This document shows, in pieces, positions 16,516 to 26,078 of a stretch of DNA of 64,000 nt (position 1 is its first letter; every line of letters starts with the position of its first letter). Source of the DNA: Bin80 sp022820435 (GTDB taxonomy: Bacteria; Bacteroidota; Rhodothermia; Rhodothermales; Bin80); the NCBI GenBank assembly GCA_022820435.1, contig JAJEFL010000126.1, forward strand, positions 6,609-70,608, given 5' to 3'. The notes below the pieces were generated by a model that was not told the origin of the DNA, did no database searches, and was given only the letters and a program-made list of their open reading frames with translations. The translations under genes were made by a program, and so were the position numbers.

Positions 16516-18341
16516 TCGGACTTCGGGATGGACTGAATGTTTAACTCCTGAAGTCGATCCGGCTCCACCGTTGAGGGGGTGCCGGACATGGGTTCCTGTG
16601 CACTCTGTGTCTTTGGAAATGCAATCACATCCCGAAGCGAGGTGGATCTGGAGAGCAGCATGACAATCCGGTCCAGTCCCATTGCGATGCCCCCGTGCGG
16701 CGGCGCACCGTAACGCAGTGCGTTCAATAAGAATCCAAACCGTTCTTCACTCTCCTTTTCGGGAATTCCCAGCGCATCAAACATTTGCTTTTGAACGTTT
16801 TTGTCATGGATACGAATGGAGCCTCCACCGATCTCCATGCCATTGAGCACGATATCATAGGCGCGGGCCCGAACATGTGCGGGATCATGTTGGAGTAACT
16901 CCAGATCCTCTGTTCTTGGGGAGGTAAACGGATGATGCATGGCGGAATAGCGTTTTTCGCGTTCATCCCATTGCAGGAGCGGGAATTCAGTGATCCATGC
17001 AAACGTCCACGCGCGTTCATCAATGCTGCCAAGTTCACGGGCCATATGCAGGCGCAGGGTTCCCATCTGCTCCTGCACAGTGGGCCATTTACCGCACAGA
17101 ACGAGCAGGAGATCACCGGTGTCAGCCCCGGATGACTGGATTGCCCCGGCGACAAATTCATCGGGAAGTACATGCGCTTTTACCGAGCAGTTAGGCGGGG
17201 TGCCGTCGGAGGGGATCCGCACATGAATCAGCCCGCCGGCTCCGATTTGTTTACGCACCACGGTTTTGTCCAGACGATCCATGTAGCCTCGTCCTTTATT
17301 GCCAAATCCAGGAATGACCAGTCCCAATACCGATCCCCCTGCCGAGAGTGCCTGATCAAATACACGGAATCCCGAATTCTCAAAGGTAGAACTGAGATTA
17401 CATATCGGAAGATCAAACCGGAGGTCTGGCTTATCCGAGCCGTATTTCCAGAGTGCATCCTGATAGGTCAGGCGTGGGAAGGGGGTCGGGATCGTAACTC
17501 CGAGCACTTCCTCCCAGAGCATGGCCATCAGTCCTTCGGTCAGGGAATAGATCGCCTCTTCGGTTGCGAAGGCCATCTCTACATCAATCTGAGTGAATTC
17601 TGGCTGCCGGTCCGCACGGAGGTCTTCATCCCGGAAGCATTTTACGATCTGAACATATTTATCCAGTCCTCCAATCATCAATAACTGCTTATAGGTCTGT
17701 GGACTCTGCGGAAGGGCATAGAAAGATCCCGGGTGCACTCGACTTGGAACCAGATAGTCACGAGCCCCTTCGGGGGTTGATTTCATGAGGGTTGGGGTTT
17801 CCACTTCAAGGAAGCCCTCTGCATCAAAATAGCGGTGAATCACCTGATATACCTGATGCCGCAGGATCATTTTGTTGCGTAAATCGGGTCTCCTGAGATC
17901 AAGATAGCGGTACTTCAGGCGCAGATCTTCAGAGGCCAGCTTCGCTTTTTGCGTATGGCTGGAAATTGAAAATGGCGGAGGTTCGGATTCGGCAAGAATG
18001 AGGAGACTCGTCACCCGCACCTCAATCTTTCCTGTTGCCAATTTGGGGTTTACGGTTTCTTCTGAGCGCAAGGAGACCGTCCCCGTAATGGAGATCACAT
18101 ATTCGCTGCGCAGGCGGTCTGCAAATTCGTGTGCAGCGGGATTATCCTGTGGTGAGAATACAATTTGTGTCAGACCATAGCGATCCCGGAGGTCAATGAA
18201 AATAACCCCTCCCAAATCACGTCGTGTATCCACCCATCCTTTCAGGACAACTTGCTCACCCAGGTGGAACTCCGAGAGTTCGCCGCAGGTATGGGTTCGA
18301 TCTGGATGCTGATTTGTCGTATTCTCAGAAAAGCTAGACAT
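16512..18341 (-). CDS. aspS: aspartyl-tRNA synthetase
   Basis: AspRS charges tRNA-Asp with aspartate. The 609-residue length fits the bacterial type with the inserted GAD domain. The N-terminal OB-fold anticodon-binding domain includes VVLKGWVDTRRDLGGVIFIDL. Class II motif 2 is in KCFRDEDLRADRQPEFTQID and class II motif 3 is GIAMGLDRIVMLL near the C-terminus. The GAD insert lies at about residues 300-420. The downstream pyrophosphatase-like gene overlaps the stop codon. Whether it is a discriminating enzyme or also charges Asn is not decided here; the bacterial-type GAD domain is compatible with either. Confidence 0.96.
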   Translation of the reverse strand: MSSFSENTTNQHPDRTHTCGELSEFHLGEQVVLKGWVDTRRDLGGVIFIDLRDRYGLTQIVFSPQDNPAAHEFADRLRSEYVISITGTVSLRSEETVNPKLATGKIEVRVTSLLILAESEPPPFSISSHTQKAKLASEDLRLKYRYLDLRRPDLRNKMILRHQVYQVIHRYFDAEGFLEVETPTLMKSTPEGARDYLVPSRVHPGSFYALPQSPQTYKQLLMIGGLDKYVQIVKCFRDEDLRADRQPEFTQIDVEMAFATEEAIYSLTEGLMAMLWEEVLGVTIPTPFPRLTYQDALWKYGSDKPDLRFDLPICNLSSTFENSGFRVFDQALSAGGSVLGLVIPGFGNKGRGYMDRLDKTVVRKQIGAGGLIHVRIPSDGTPPNCSVKAHVLPDEFVAGAIQSSGADTGDLLLVLCGKWPTVQEQMGTLRLHMARELGSIDERAWTFAWITEFPLLQWDEREKRYSAMHHPFTSPRTEDLELLQHDPAHVRARAYDIVLNGMEIGGGSIRIHDKNVQKQMFDALGIPEKESEERFGFLLNALRYGAPPHGGIAMGLDRIVMLLSRSTSLRDVIAFPKTQSAQEPMSGTPSTVEPDRLQELNIQSIPKSE

Positions 18342-18485
18342 CGTTATTCAGTATATTTTCGGTCACTGCCACAAGCACAACCGGCAAATATACCGAATGG
18401 GAAGGTGGCAGTCGCCATTATTACCAGAAGATTTCGTAAAATCAGTCAAACTCCGTATTTTACGCCGCTACGTCCAAAAAGAAAT

Positions 18486-19988
18486 ATGGCAACCAACATT
18501 AAACCCGCACACGCCGCACAATGGTTCGGCCATCCCCGTGGGCTTTCTACGTTATTCTTTACCGAACTCTGGGAGCGGTTCAGTTATTACGGTATGCGAG
18601 CACTTCTGGTGCTTTTCATGACGACTGCGGCTGCAGAGGGGAATCCAGGATTGGATTTCGGGGAAGGGAAGGCAGGCGCAATCTATGGTCTATACACATT
18701 CTTCGTGTACGTTCTGGCACTGCCTGGCGGTTGGATTGCAGATAATCTCTGGGGGCAGCGGAAGGCGGTTTTTGTAGGGGGATGCATTATTGCGCTGGGG
18801 CACTTCACGATGGCAGGTCCTCTGGTCGGCCTTCCGGATAACGGCAGTTTTTTTCTGGGATTGATGTTCATTGTCATCGGGACGGGCCTGCTGAAGCCGA
18901 ATGTAAGCACCATGGTGGGGGATTTATACCCCGAGGGGGGCGCAAGACGGGATGCAGGTTTCTCAATTTTTTATACGGGAATCAACCTTGGGGCATTTGC
19001 CGGCCCCATTCTGACGGGATGGCTGGGCGAATCCTACAATTGGCATTATGGATTTTCTCTGGCGGGCATCGGCATGATTCTCGGACTGATCCAGTACCGA
19101 CTGGGCACAAAATATCTGGGGGAGGCGGGTCTCTTGAAGTCAGATGCCTCTGAAGATGCACTGAAGCAAAAAACGCGTATCACGTACATCGTGTTGGCGG
19201 GTTCATTCATCGTCGCTGCGGTAGCGGGCACATTGCTTTTGCGGACCCTTTCTCTGGAGGTACTCGCTACAGCACTTGGATATGCAGTGATTGTAATTGC
19301 GGTGGCATTCTTTGCCTACCTGCTCATGTTCACCAATCACACCAGATTAGAGAAGAAGCGCCTGGTGGTCATTTTCTGGTTATTTATTCTGGCTGCGATT
19401 TTCTGGTCGGGATTTGAGCAGGCAGGGTCATCGCTCAACCTGTTTGCCCGGGATTCAACGGATCGGATGCTGGGGGGGTGGGAGTTGCCGGCCAGTTGGC
19501 TTCAATCGGTCAACTCTACCTTCATCATCATTCTTGCCCCGGTGTTTGGATCTCTCTGGGTTACGCTGGCCAGGCTGAAACGGAATCCATCGATTCCCGC
19601 CAAATTTGCCATTGGGCTGTTAGGGTTGGCGGCAGGCTTTTTTGTCATTGCCTGGGGCGCGGCGAATGCGGAGGATGGTTCTCTGGTTTCGCCGGTCTGG
19701 CTGGTGGTCATGTACTTTCTGCACACAGTGGGAGAATTAAGTCTGAGTCCGGTTGGACTCTCTTCCATTACCAAGTTGGCACCTGCAGGAAGGGTCGGGC
19801 AGATGATGGGGATCTGGTTTATTGGAACCGCATTGGGCAACCTGTTTGCCGGGCTTGTTGCCGGGCAGCTGGAGACGTTAAATGCGGCGGCTCTCTTTGG
19901 GAATGTTGCGATGATTATTGGTGTTTCCGGGGTCGTAGCGCTTGCCGCATTTCCATGGATCAAGCGGCTGATGGGCGAGGTGGATTAG
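18486..19988 (+). CDS. POT family proton-dependent oligopeptide transporter
   Basis: This 500-residue inner membrane protein imports di- and tripeptides with protons. It has the first PTR2 signature FFTELWERFSYYGMRALLVL near residue 20 (the ExxER-type motif of POT transporters), and the second signature FSIFYTGINLGAFAGP near residue 160. About 14 hydrophobic segments are visible. The open frame continues upstream to 18165, but that part overlaps the divergent aspS start and is not POT-like; ATG 18486 gives the normal MATNIKPAHAAQWFGHPRGL start. No dipeptidase or regulator is adjacent. Confidence 0.93.
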   Translation: MATNIKPAHAAQWFGHPRGLSTLFFTELWERFSYYGMRALLVLFMTTAAAEGNPGLDFGEGKAGAIYGLYTFFVYVLALPGGWIADNLWGQRKAVFVGGCIIALGHFTMAGPLVGLPDNGSFFLGLMFIVIGTGLLKPNVSTMVGDLYPEGGARRDAGFSIFYTGINLGAFAGPILTGWLGESYNWHYGFSLAGIGMILGLIQYRLGTKYLGEAGLLKSDASEDALKQKTRITYIVLAGSFIVAAVAGTLLLRTLSLEVLATALGYAVIVIAVAFFAYLLMFTNHTRLEKKRLVVIFWLFILAAIFWSGFEQAGSSLNLFARDSTDRMLGGWELPASWLQSVNSTFIIILAPVFGSLWVTLARLKRNPSIPAKFAIGLLGLAAGFFVIAWGAANAEDGSLVSPVWLVVMYFLHTVGELSLSPVGLSSITKLAPAGRVGQMMGIWFIGTALGNLFAGLVAGQLETLNAAALFGNVAMIIGVSGVVALAAFPWIKRLMGEVD

Positions 19989-20256
19989 ACTGCATCTGCC
20001 AGATCGGGTAGTTTCAATGATGAAATTCCACATGGATTCTTGGTCGTGATGGAATCCTGTCAGATGAAGTTGACCGCCCGACAGAAATATGGAATGCAGA
20101 AAAAACGATCACTGTCATACGCAATTCGGCTCCACGGTTCGCTACTCTCCCTGTTATGCGTGCTGCCATGAAATGAAACTTTTTGGTGGTTCCAGAGAAA
20201 CACACAGCTGATACTGGATATTTGTATCCTCCGCAATATTTTCATCTTCAATTTTT

Positions 20257-21402
20257 ATGCAACTGTCTCCGTCCAGGTCATCGGAATTAGGCACGATCCA
20301 TGTTGTTGGGCGATACCCTCCTCCGATAGACGGTCAGAGTTTAGCGACTCAATGTCTTGCGGATATGCTTCAGTCAGATTACAGGGTTAGGCGATTTAAT
20401 ATGACACTCGCGGATCAAGCTTTACTATCGTCAGGGTTTTCTGGAGCGCTAAGTACAATCGGACATTATCTGGGATTGAAGCCAAAATTAAAGGAAATTC
20501 TATCCGATGGCAATCTGGTGCTATGGGCAAGTATTTCCAGTCAACCATTCGGGCACTGGCGTGATCTTCTGGTTGTAATGTCATGCCTAAGTCCAGTTCA
20601 ATCCCTGATTCCAGTAGTTCATTGGGGGAATTTTTCTCAACTATTCACTCATTGGAGCACTAAAATTACAGCAAGACACCTCATTCGCAGGGTAAATCAG
20701 GTTGTGGTACTGAGTAACGAATTGGCAAACCAAATTGCGCGCTGGATTCCGGCAGACAAACTTTATGTGATTCCGAATTATGTGCAACCACTTGCCACAG
20801 AAGATGAACTTCAAATCAAACGCGAAAAATATTCCCTTTCAAAGACGCTCAGGGTTCTATTTCTGAGTCATATGATCAAAGAAAAAGGATGTTACGATCT
20901 TTTGCATGGAATCTCAATTGCAGCCAGGGAAGGACTTTCAGTCGAGGCACATTTTGCCGGACGATGGAATAACAGTCAGGATGAAGAGCATTTCCATCGT
21001 GCAGTCAACCAGTTGGGGTTGACGAAATACGTTATCGTTCATGGGCCAATCACAGATCGGACATTCGTTGCCAGGCTTCATCGAGAAGCAGATGTGTTTG
21101 TGCTTCCGAGCTTCCTTCATCATGAAGCTCAACCTTTAGCAATAGTGGAGGCACTTAGCGCAGCAACTCCGGTAATTATTACCAATCGTCCTGTTTTTGA
21201 GGCAGTTGTTGGTTCTAAACAGGGGGCTTTACTGGTTCCTCCCCATAATCCACCGGCGATTGCAAAAGCTTTACAGTCGCTCGGTGACCAAGAGATGTGG
21301 CTGAATTGCTCGTTAGCTGTACGGAAGCACTATGAAACCGTCTATAGTCCAGAGGCCGTTCGGAAGCGATGGATTGGCCTTATAGAAAAGGTCTCCGGGT
21401 AA
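20257..21402 (+). CDS. family 4 glycosyltransferase
   Basis: The 381-residue protein has the two-domain GT-B architecture. The N-terminal domain opens IHVVGRYPPPIDGQS. The C-terminal GT1 domain shows LRVLFLSHMIKEKGCYDLL, the strand ADVFVLPSFLHHEAQPLAIVE with the donor-binding acidic pair region, and ATPVIITNRPVFEAVVG. Such enzymes transfer sugars from nucleotide donors to growing polysaccharide or lipid-linked intermediates at the cytoplasmic face. It is the plus-strand side of the polysaccharide locus. The AT content is visibly higher than in the POT gene before it. The sugar is not predictable from sequence. Confidence 0.9.
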   Translation: MQLSPSRSSELGTIHVVGRYPPPIDGQSLATQCLADMLQSDYRVRRFNMTLADQALLSSGFSGALSTIGHYLGLKPKLKEILSDGNLVLWASISSQPFGHWRDLLVVMSCLSPVQSLIPVVHWGNFSQLFTHWSTKITARHLIRRVNQVVVLSNELANQIARWIPADKLYVIPNYVQPLATEDELQIKREKYSLSKTLRVLFLSHMIKEKGCYDLLHGISIAAREGLSVEAHFAGRWNNSQDEEHFHRAVNQLGLTKYVIVHGPITDRTFVARLHREADVFVLPSFLHHEAQPLAIVEALSAATPVIITNRPVFEAVVGSKQGALLVPPHNPPAIAKALQSLGDQEMWLNCSLAVRKHYETVYSPEAVRKRWIGLIEKVSG

Positions 21403-21582
21403 TGGCGAACCTATCCCATAATTGGCTCTGCTGTACTATCTGTTCAGATAGATTGATTTTGTCCGTAAGGTGGTTTGATCAGTCCTTCAAACTTTGGATT
21501 AATCCTGTATTTTGAGTCTCAAGTCGCCGGTAGACTTAGATATGCTGGATAATGAATTTCTTCTACAAATTGATCTTGTAGC

Positions 21583-22352
21583 ATGACTCCTCCTTTTCTG
21601 GATTCTGGTCTTACGGGAAGAGATCATTATCATTCAAAGTATGTGAATTCACTTGAACGCCAAGCAGAATGGCTCCGTAGAGGGCAAAGCAGAAGGCAGA
21701 CGCAATCTGTGCATTGCTCAACCGAAATGGATTGGAGCCAGCGTCCGTTATGGATATTGGCTGCGGAACGGGTGCAGTAATTGCAGAACTCCAGCACCGA
21801 GAGATAGCTGGATCTTACTACGCGGTAGATTATTCAGTTGAGGCCATAGCATTCATAAAGGAAAATCTGCCAGGTGTGCACACGGTGGCAGGAGATATAA
21901 CGGAAGTGAATTTTGCCGAATTGTTCGGAAAGCAGGAATTTGACTTGGTTATCTGCAGCCATGTTTTGGAACATCTTGAGCATCCTTTACAATTCCTGGA
22001 TGCCTTAGTAGATCTTACTTGGGGCAGTTTTATCGCTGAAGTGCCCTTGGAGAATTTAGTTTTCGGAAGAATCAAAGGAGCATTCCAGGATCGGAGCAGA
22101 CACCCCGCTGGACATGTTCAATTCTTCAATAAGTCAGATTTCTCTGGGTTAATTTCCCGTGCAGGGCTGGACATCGTTGATGCATATGTCTACGCGCCGT
22201 TCTTCAACAGGCAGACCATCAAAGCTGTTTACAGCAATTGCAGTCAAGTTCAATATTTCCTTAAAATGTGTACGGAGCATTATTTCCCCAGATATGGTAG
22301 CATGCTGTGGTCCAGGCTTTATCATGCTCATATGGCGGTTCTCTGCCATTAA
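21583..22352 (+). pseudogene. class I SAM-dependent methyltransferase with a frameshift
   Basis: Frame 1 from ATG 21583 encodes a plausible N-terminus with HYHSKYVNSLERQAEWLRR, and a second frame from 21684 carries the rest: ADAICALLNRNGLEPASV, SAM motif I VMDIGCGTGAVI, the acidic strand-2 end AVDYS and FDLVICSHVLEHLEHPL. Adding one G to the GGG run at 21682-21684 would join the two into a 256-residue methyltransferase of normal length. So the gene either suffered a single-base deletion or the assembly has an error there. It follows the plus-strand glycosyltransferase by 180 bp and would have modified a sugar or small molecule of the locus. Without the first 34 residues, the ATG at 21714 would still encode a core domain. 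Confidence 0.8.
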
Positions 22353-22578
22353 TCCCATCTGGTCTGTTCCTGTGTTGGTGGAGCAGGTATATGCTCAATG
22401 GATGAATACTCTAAGACTTCGTGGGTGGACGCAGGATCTCTGAAATATGGTCTAGATCGCTCCTTCTGCTACCCGAAAAGCCAACTGTCAGGCAGGCATA
22501 GGAGTTACGGGATCAATAAGCACATCCCTAAACGAAGACAATCTCGGTAATTGTATATTATTCTCCAGTGCCTGAATT

Positions 22579-23322
22579 TCAATCTGTTCTTAAGTAGGTT
22601 ACCTTCGTCGCAGAGGTATGTATGGGAACATAGGATGCGTTCGTAAAATCATTTACGAGGCATCTGAGGCGTTTGGCGGCACCCGAATCCCCTGGAGAGT
22701 GGAGTTCATCGAAATTAATGCAAATTACTTTGGGTCTTTGACCGGCTTCAAACCAAGATCGAATCACCTCGTACTCAGCTCCCTCAATATTCAATTTTAA
22801 GAATTGGATTGAATCTCCTTGAATTTGCGCAATGACATCGTTTGGCGAAAGAACTTTTGCCTCAAAATATTCAGATGTATTCTGAAGATTCACGACTGAA
22901 TGACTTACATGATCAAGGTTCGAGGGCGCATAGAAGCGTATCATTTTAGACTCTGACCACGCGCCGTAAGGATGGAAGGTGATCAATTCTCGTTGCATAA
23001 CATCTGAAGGTTCGGAGAGGATCCGTTCGCAATAGTTAATTGACCGGGGGGTGGGGTCAAAAATATGTACTTGCGCTCCCAGTTCTTCTGCTATGGCAAT
23101 CTCAAAACTGACATCTTCTCCCGCACCGAAGGATACGCCGGTTGCGTTACGAACGATATCCGGGGGAACGGCGTATCCTCCATAGGCTGATCCGTAGTAG
23201 ACCATCTTTAGATCGGTCCTCGTCCGTGGTAATCCGATACGATAGAACCGGATCCGGTCTCTCAGAGTCTTCAGAGTGGCTGCTAGAGGAGTGGGAATAA
23301 TTTTCTTTATGGATTGGTTCAT
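22579..23322 (-). CDS. FkbM family methyltransferase
   Basis: The protein has the FkbM SAM-domain pattern: GVSFGAGEDVSFEIAIAEEL is motif I, VHIFDPTPRS the acidic motif, and DSIQFLKLNIEGAEYEVI the family-typical LKxDIEGAE block. FkbM proteins O-methylate sugars or polyketides, and in polysaccharide loci they usually methylate a sugar. The open frame extends upstream to 23385, but ATG 23322 (MNQSIKKIIPTPLAATLK) gives a more natural start. It closes the minus-strand polysaccharide run, separated from the upstream glycosyltransferase by a 360-bp stretch without a gene. Confidence 0.85.
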   Translation of the reverse strand: MNQSIKKIIPTPLAATLKTLRDRIRFYRIGLPRTRTDLKMVYYGSAYGGYAVPPDIVRNATGVSFGAGEDVSFEIAIAEELGAQVHIFDPTPRSINYCERILSEPSDVMQRELITFHPYGAWSESKMIRFYAPSNLDHVSHSVVNLQNTSEYFEAKVLSPNDVIAQIQGDSIQFLKLNIEGAEYEVIRSWFEAGQRPKVICINFDELHSPGDSGAAKRLRCLVNDFTNASYVPIHTSATKVTYLRTD

Positions 23323-23682
23323 ATCAAGCCTGAATACTTTTACATAGCGGTTCTTACAGAACGAATAATTCAGACACAAAAGCACTTTGAGACACCCTCA
23401 GGTCAATAAATATATTCAAGGCTGGAAGTTTTGCAAGAGTTCGCATATTTACCCGGGTACTATTGGTTTCAGACAGGGTATTCATGGATGGCGATAGCCT
23501 GATTGACCGGGTCCATCCATATAGAATCAATCTTGAATCGCATCTTAAAAGATCGGCTGTCGTGAACAAAGATGCGATGAACTTACAGGCCATCCCTCTT
23601 TCTGCTTAAACATGAATATCCTGATACAGGTTCCAAATATATTTTCTGTAAATCAGGTGGACTTCCATTTGGCGTTCTTCGT
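23323..23682. other. 360-bp intergenic stretch in the polysaccharide locus
   Basis: AT-rich sequence between the FkbM gene and the glycosyltransferase. A 72-codon plus-strand frame without an early ATG and a 79-codon minus-strand frame are open through it, but neither resembles a known protein. It may hold a gene remnant. I see no promoter that I can defend. Confidence 0.35.
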
Positions 23683-24831
23683 TCAGATGTGTGATTCTGC
23701 ATATTCAATGGCTTGGATCAAGCCGTCAATCATTCCCTGTACCTGAAGATGCGATTGTGCATAGTCATATGCATGAGATGAAAAGGTTGCGTGATTTTCG
23801 AAGATCGTCATTGTTGCGTTCACAAGTGCGTTGAGATCATCGTAAGATGCCAGCATCCCGTTAACACCGGGCTTCAGATATGTGATCTCGGGGCTGTGGT
23901 AGCGGATTTTCGGGTCAGGGCTGGTGCAGGTGACCACCGGAAGTCCCAGACAAAATGCGTGGTTCACATTTAATCCAACATATCCCGGACATACCATAAC
24001 ATCCGCTGCATATATCCAGGGGGCAGAGTCTTCCAGGTTTGGAATTGTTCCAGGGAAGAAGACATTGCTCAGATTTTCACTCTGAGTGCGGGCCATCAAT
24101 CGGTTTCGCTCTGGACCATCTCCAATCAAAACGAGAGAGGCTTCGCCTTCTCTACTCAATGCTTTGTGCAGGTTGAGTAGTACTTCGGGTCGCTTACCCG
24201 CAATAAGACGCCCGATAAATACCACAGTTCTGCCCTTTACAGGTATACCGAGGCGGGCACGGATAAAATCTTTTCCCTTCGCATCCAGAATCTGGTAGAT
24301 CCCAAACAATCTGTCTGTGTCTAATGTATTGCGGGCGACAAAACGGCGTTCAGGGGGAACATAGGGTTTGAGCAGGTCTGCAATTTCGTCGGTGTAGCAG
24401 ACACAGCCATCCGTGCGTTTGGCTAGTGCAATTCGATAGCGGTCAAGCAGGTTTCGTCCTGAAAATGTCCGTCGATTCGACGAAAAATGCCCCCAGAGCA
24501 ATGTGCGAATATGTTTTGCCCGCGCAACTGACAGTAACCACGGGAGTGAGATGGTGCGAGGTGATTCCTCTGCAAGAATTACAGCGGGATCGCATTCAAA
24601 AATGGGCTGTGAATTTTGGATCAGTGCCCTCTGGTTGCCAATCCATCTGTTTTTCAGATCCACGCACTGGTAGGTTGGAGAGGAGCCACGAGACAGATTT
24701 TCAAAAGAAGTGTCACCGGCGATGCCTGCACACACGATAAGCCGTCCATCTAACTGTTCATTGAGTTTTTCTAGAATGGGGCGCCGATATTCCGGTACGA
24801 AACGTGCTACATAGACAATTGGGCGGTTCAT
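23683..24831 (-). CDS. family 4 glycosyltransferase
   Basis: The 382-residue GT-B protein starts MNRPIVYVARFVPEYRRPILEKL, the N-terminal Rossmann strand and helix. In its C-terminal half, VVFIGRLIAGKRPEVLLNLHKAL and LVLIGDGPERNRLM form the GT1 nucleotide-sugar-binding region, with AADVMVCPGYVGLNVNHAFCLGLPV as the usual donor-site strand. The protein carries no signal or membrane segment. Translation is coupled to the upstream glycosyltransferase (4-bp overlap at 24828-24831). The enzyme probably adds one sugar of the repeat unit made by this locus. Confidence 0.9.
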   Translation of the reverse strand: MNRPIVYVARFVPEYRRPILEKLNEQLDGRLIVCAGIAGDTSFENLSRGSSPTYQCVDLKNRWIGNQRALIQNSQPIFECDPAVILAEESPRTISLPWLLSVARAKHIRTLLWGHFSSNRRTFSGRNLLDRYRIALAKRTDGCVCYTDEIADLLKPYVPPERRFVARNTLDTDRLFGIYQILDAKGKDFIRARLGIPVKGRTVVFIGRLIAGKRPEVLLNLHKALSREGEASLVLIGDGPERNRLMARTQSENLSNVFFPGTIPNLEDSAPWIYAADVMVCPGYVGLNVNHAFCLGLPVVTCTSPDPKIRYHSPEITYLKPGVNGMLASYDDLNALVNATMTIFENHATFSSHAYDYAQSHLQVQGMIDGLIQAIEYAESHI

Positions 24832-26003
24832 GCGGATGTCTGTTTAAGGATATGCTCAAATTGATTCGTTATTTTATTGATATCAAATTGTTCATCTGCC
24901 CATTTTCGAGCATTTTCACCTATGGTCCGACGCAATTCTGGTTCGTTAAGAAGCAGTTGGGTTTTCTGGACAAGCCCAGTGTAATCGTCTGGTTCGATAA
25001 CAAACCCCGCCCCCGCGTTCTGAATAATCCGCGCCGCAAGATTTTCTTTGGGGATAGCCGCAAGAATTGGCCGGCCTGCACAGAGACAGGTCAGTACCTT
25101 TGATGGCACGGAAAACTGTCCAGCATCTTCGTTAAGTAAAACCAGGAGAAATTGTGCACTAGCATACATCGCAGATAGTTGGTCCACTTTCTGATAGGGT
25201 AGAACCGTTAGGTTATTGAGATTATGCTCAGCGATTGCTTTCGTAAGCCAATCCGCACCTGCCCCTTGGGAAACAACCACAATCTGGGCACGGATATCAA
25301 TTTTTCGTGCAAGATGTAGCAGAATAGCGGGGTTATGCTTCATACTCAATGTGCCCGCATAAAGTAGAATGGGATGTTGATCAAGTTTATTTTTTCTCGC
25401 CCACATTGAGGGATCGCCTTGAACACTATCCAATGTGCCCCAGTTTTCAATCACATAGCAGCGATCAGGTAAAACCCCAAACTTCTGAAGGGCAGGAGTA
25501 AAATCCTCTGTGATTGAAATTACAGCATCACTCCTGCGAAGTAATCGTCCCTCAAGTGACTGAAAGTAGCGACCAATGACAGAGGAAAAAAGAGGAAGCT
25601 TTGATTTTAGAACTCTCGAAGTTGCCAATCCAATCAGGTCCTGCAGCCAAAACACAAACGGAATCCCGCTTTGTTTACATGATCGCAGGATGCGTTCCTG
25701 TGCATTTAGTGGTGCATTTGCAGAAATCACAATATCCGGTTTGAAACTTAGGACGGTCCGAGCCGCTAAGCGTCCATATTCCTGTTCCTGAATCCATCGC
25801 TGTACGAGATTGTATTTATTCAGTGGGCGAGATGTCTGGATGGGCAGAGACTCAAAGGATGTAGCACGCTTACATACGTTATGTGGGGTCGTGATCAGAT
25901 TGTCGCAATAGGCGTGTCCAACATCGTATCCACGATCATGAAGAGTTTGACTCAACGTAACGGGGAAGGCGTATGCTCCGAAATCGTGGATCAGTACTCG
26001 CAT
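24828..26003 (-). CDS. family 4 glycosyltransferase, WbuB-like
   Basis: The 391-residue protein resembles WbuB-like glycosyltransferases. The N-terminus has MRVLIHDFGAYAFPVTLSQTL, the middle PDIVISANAPLNAQERIL, and the conserved RRSDAVISITEDF. The GT1 C-terminal part has LLYAGTLSMKHNPAILLHLA, QIVVVSQGAGADWL and SVPSKVLTCLCAGRPILAAI. It is coupled to the next glycosyltransferase and follows the polymerase/ligase gene after 75 bp. WbuB-like enzymes transfer N-acetylated amino sugars in O-antigen synthesis; the actual donor here is not known. Confidence 0.88.
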   Translation of the reverse strand: MRVLIHDFGAYAFPVTLSQTLHDRGYDVGHAYCDNLITTPHNVCKRATSFESLPIQTSRPLNKYNLVQRWIQEQEYGRLAARTVLSFKPDIVISANAPLNAQERILRSCKQSGIPFVFWLQDLIGLATSRVLKSKLPLFSSVIGRYFQSLEGRLLRRSDAVISITEDFTPALQKFGVLPDRCYVIENWGTLDSVQGDPSMWARKNKLDQHPILLYAGTLSMKHNPAILLHLARKIDIRAQIVVVSQGAGADWLTKAIAEHNLNNLTVLPYQKVDQLSAMYASAQFLLVLLNEDAGQFSVPSKVLTCLCAGRPILAAIPKENLAARIIQNAGAGFVIEPDDYTGLVQKTQLLLNEPELRRTIGENARKWADEQFDINKITNQFEHILKQTSA

Positions 26004-26078
26004 GATTCGACAGATGAACCAGCAAGTTCGGCCTCATTTTCTGCACGGATCAAGGGATGCCATATGTATTTGAGAGGG

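Noticed and set aside
18165..18485. N-terminal extension of the POT transporter
   Set aside because: It overlaps the start of aspS on the other strand and is unlike POT proteins; ATG 18486 gives the expected start.
22398..22550. A 50-codon plus-strand ORF after the methyltransferase
   Set aside because: It is unlike known proteins, short and without support from spacing or conservation; open frames of this size occur by chance.
23386..23610. A 72-codon open plus-strand frame in the polysaccharide gap
   Set aside because: No ATG near its start and no recognisable motif. It could be a gene remnant, but I cannot support it.
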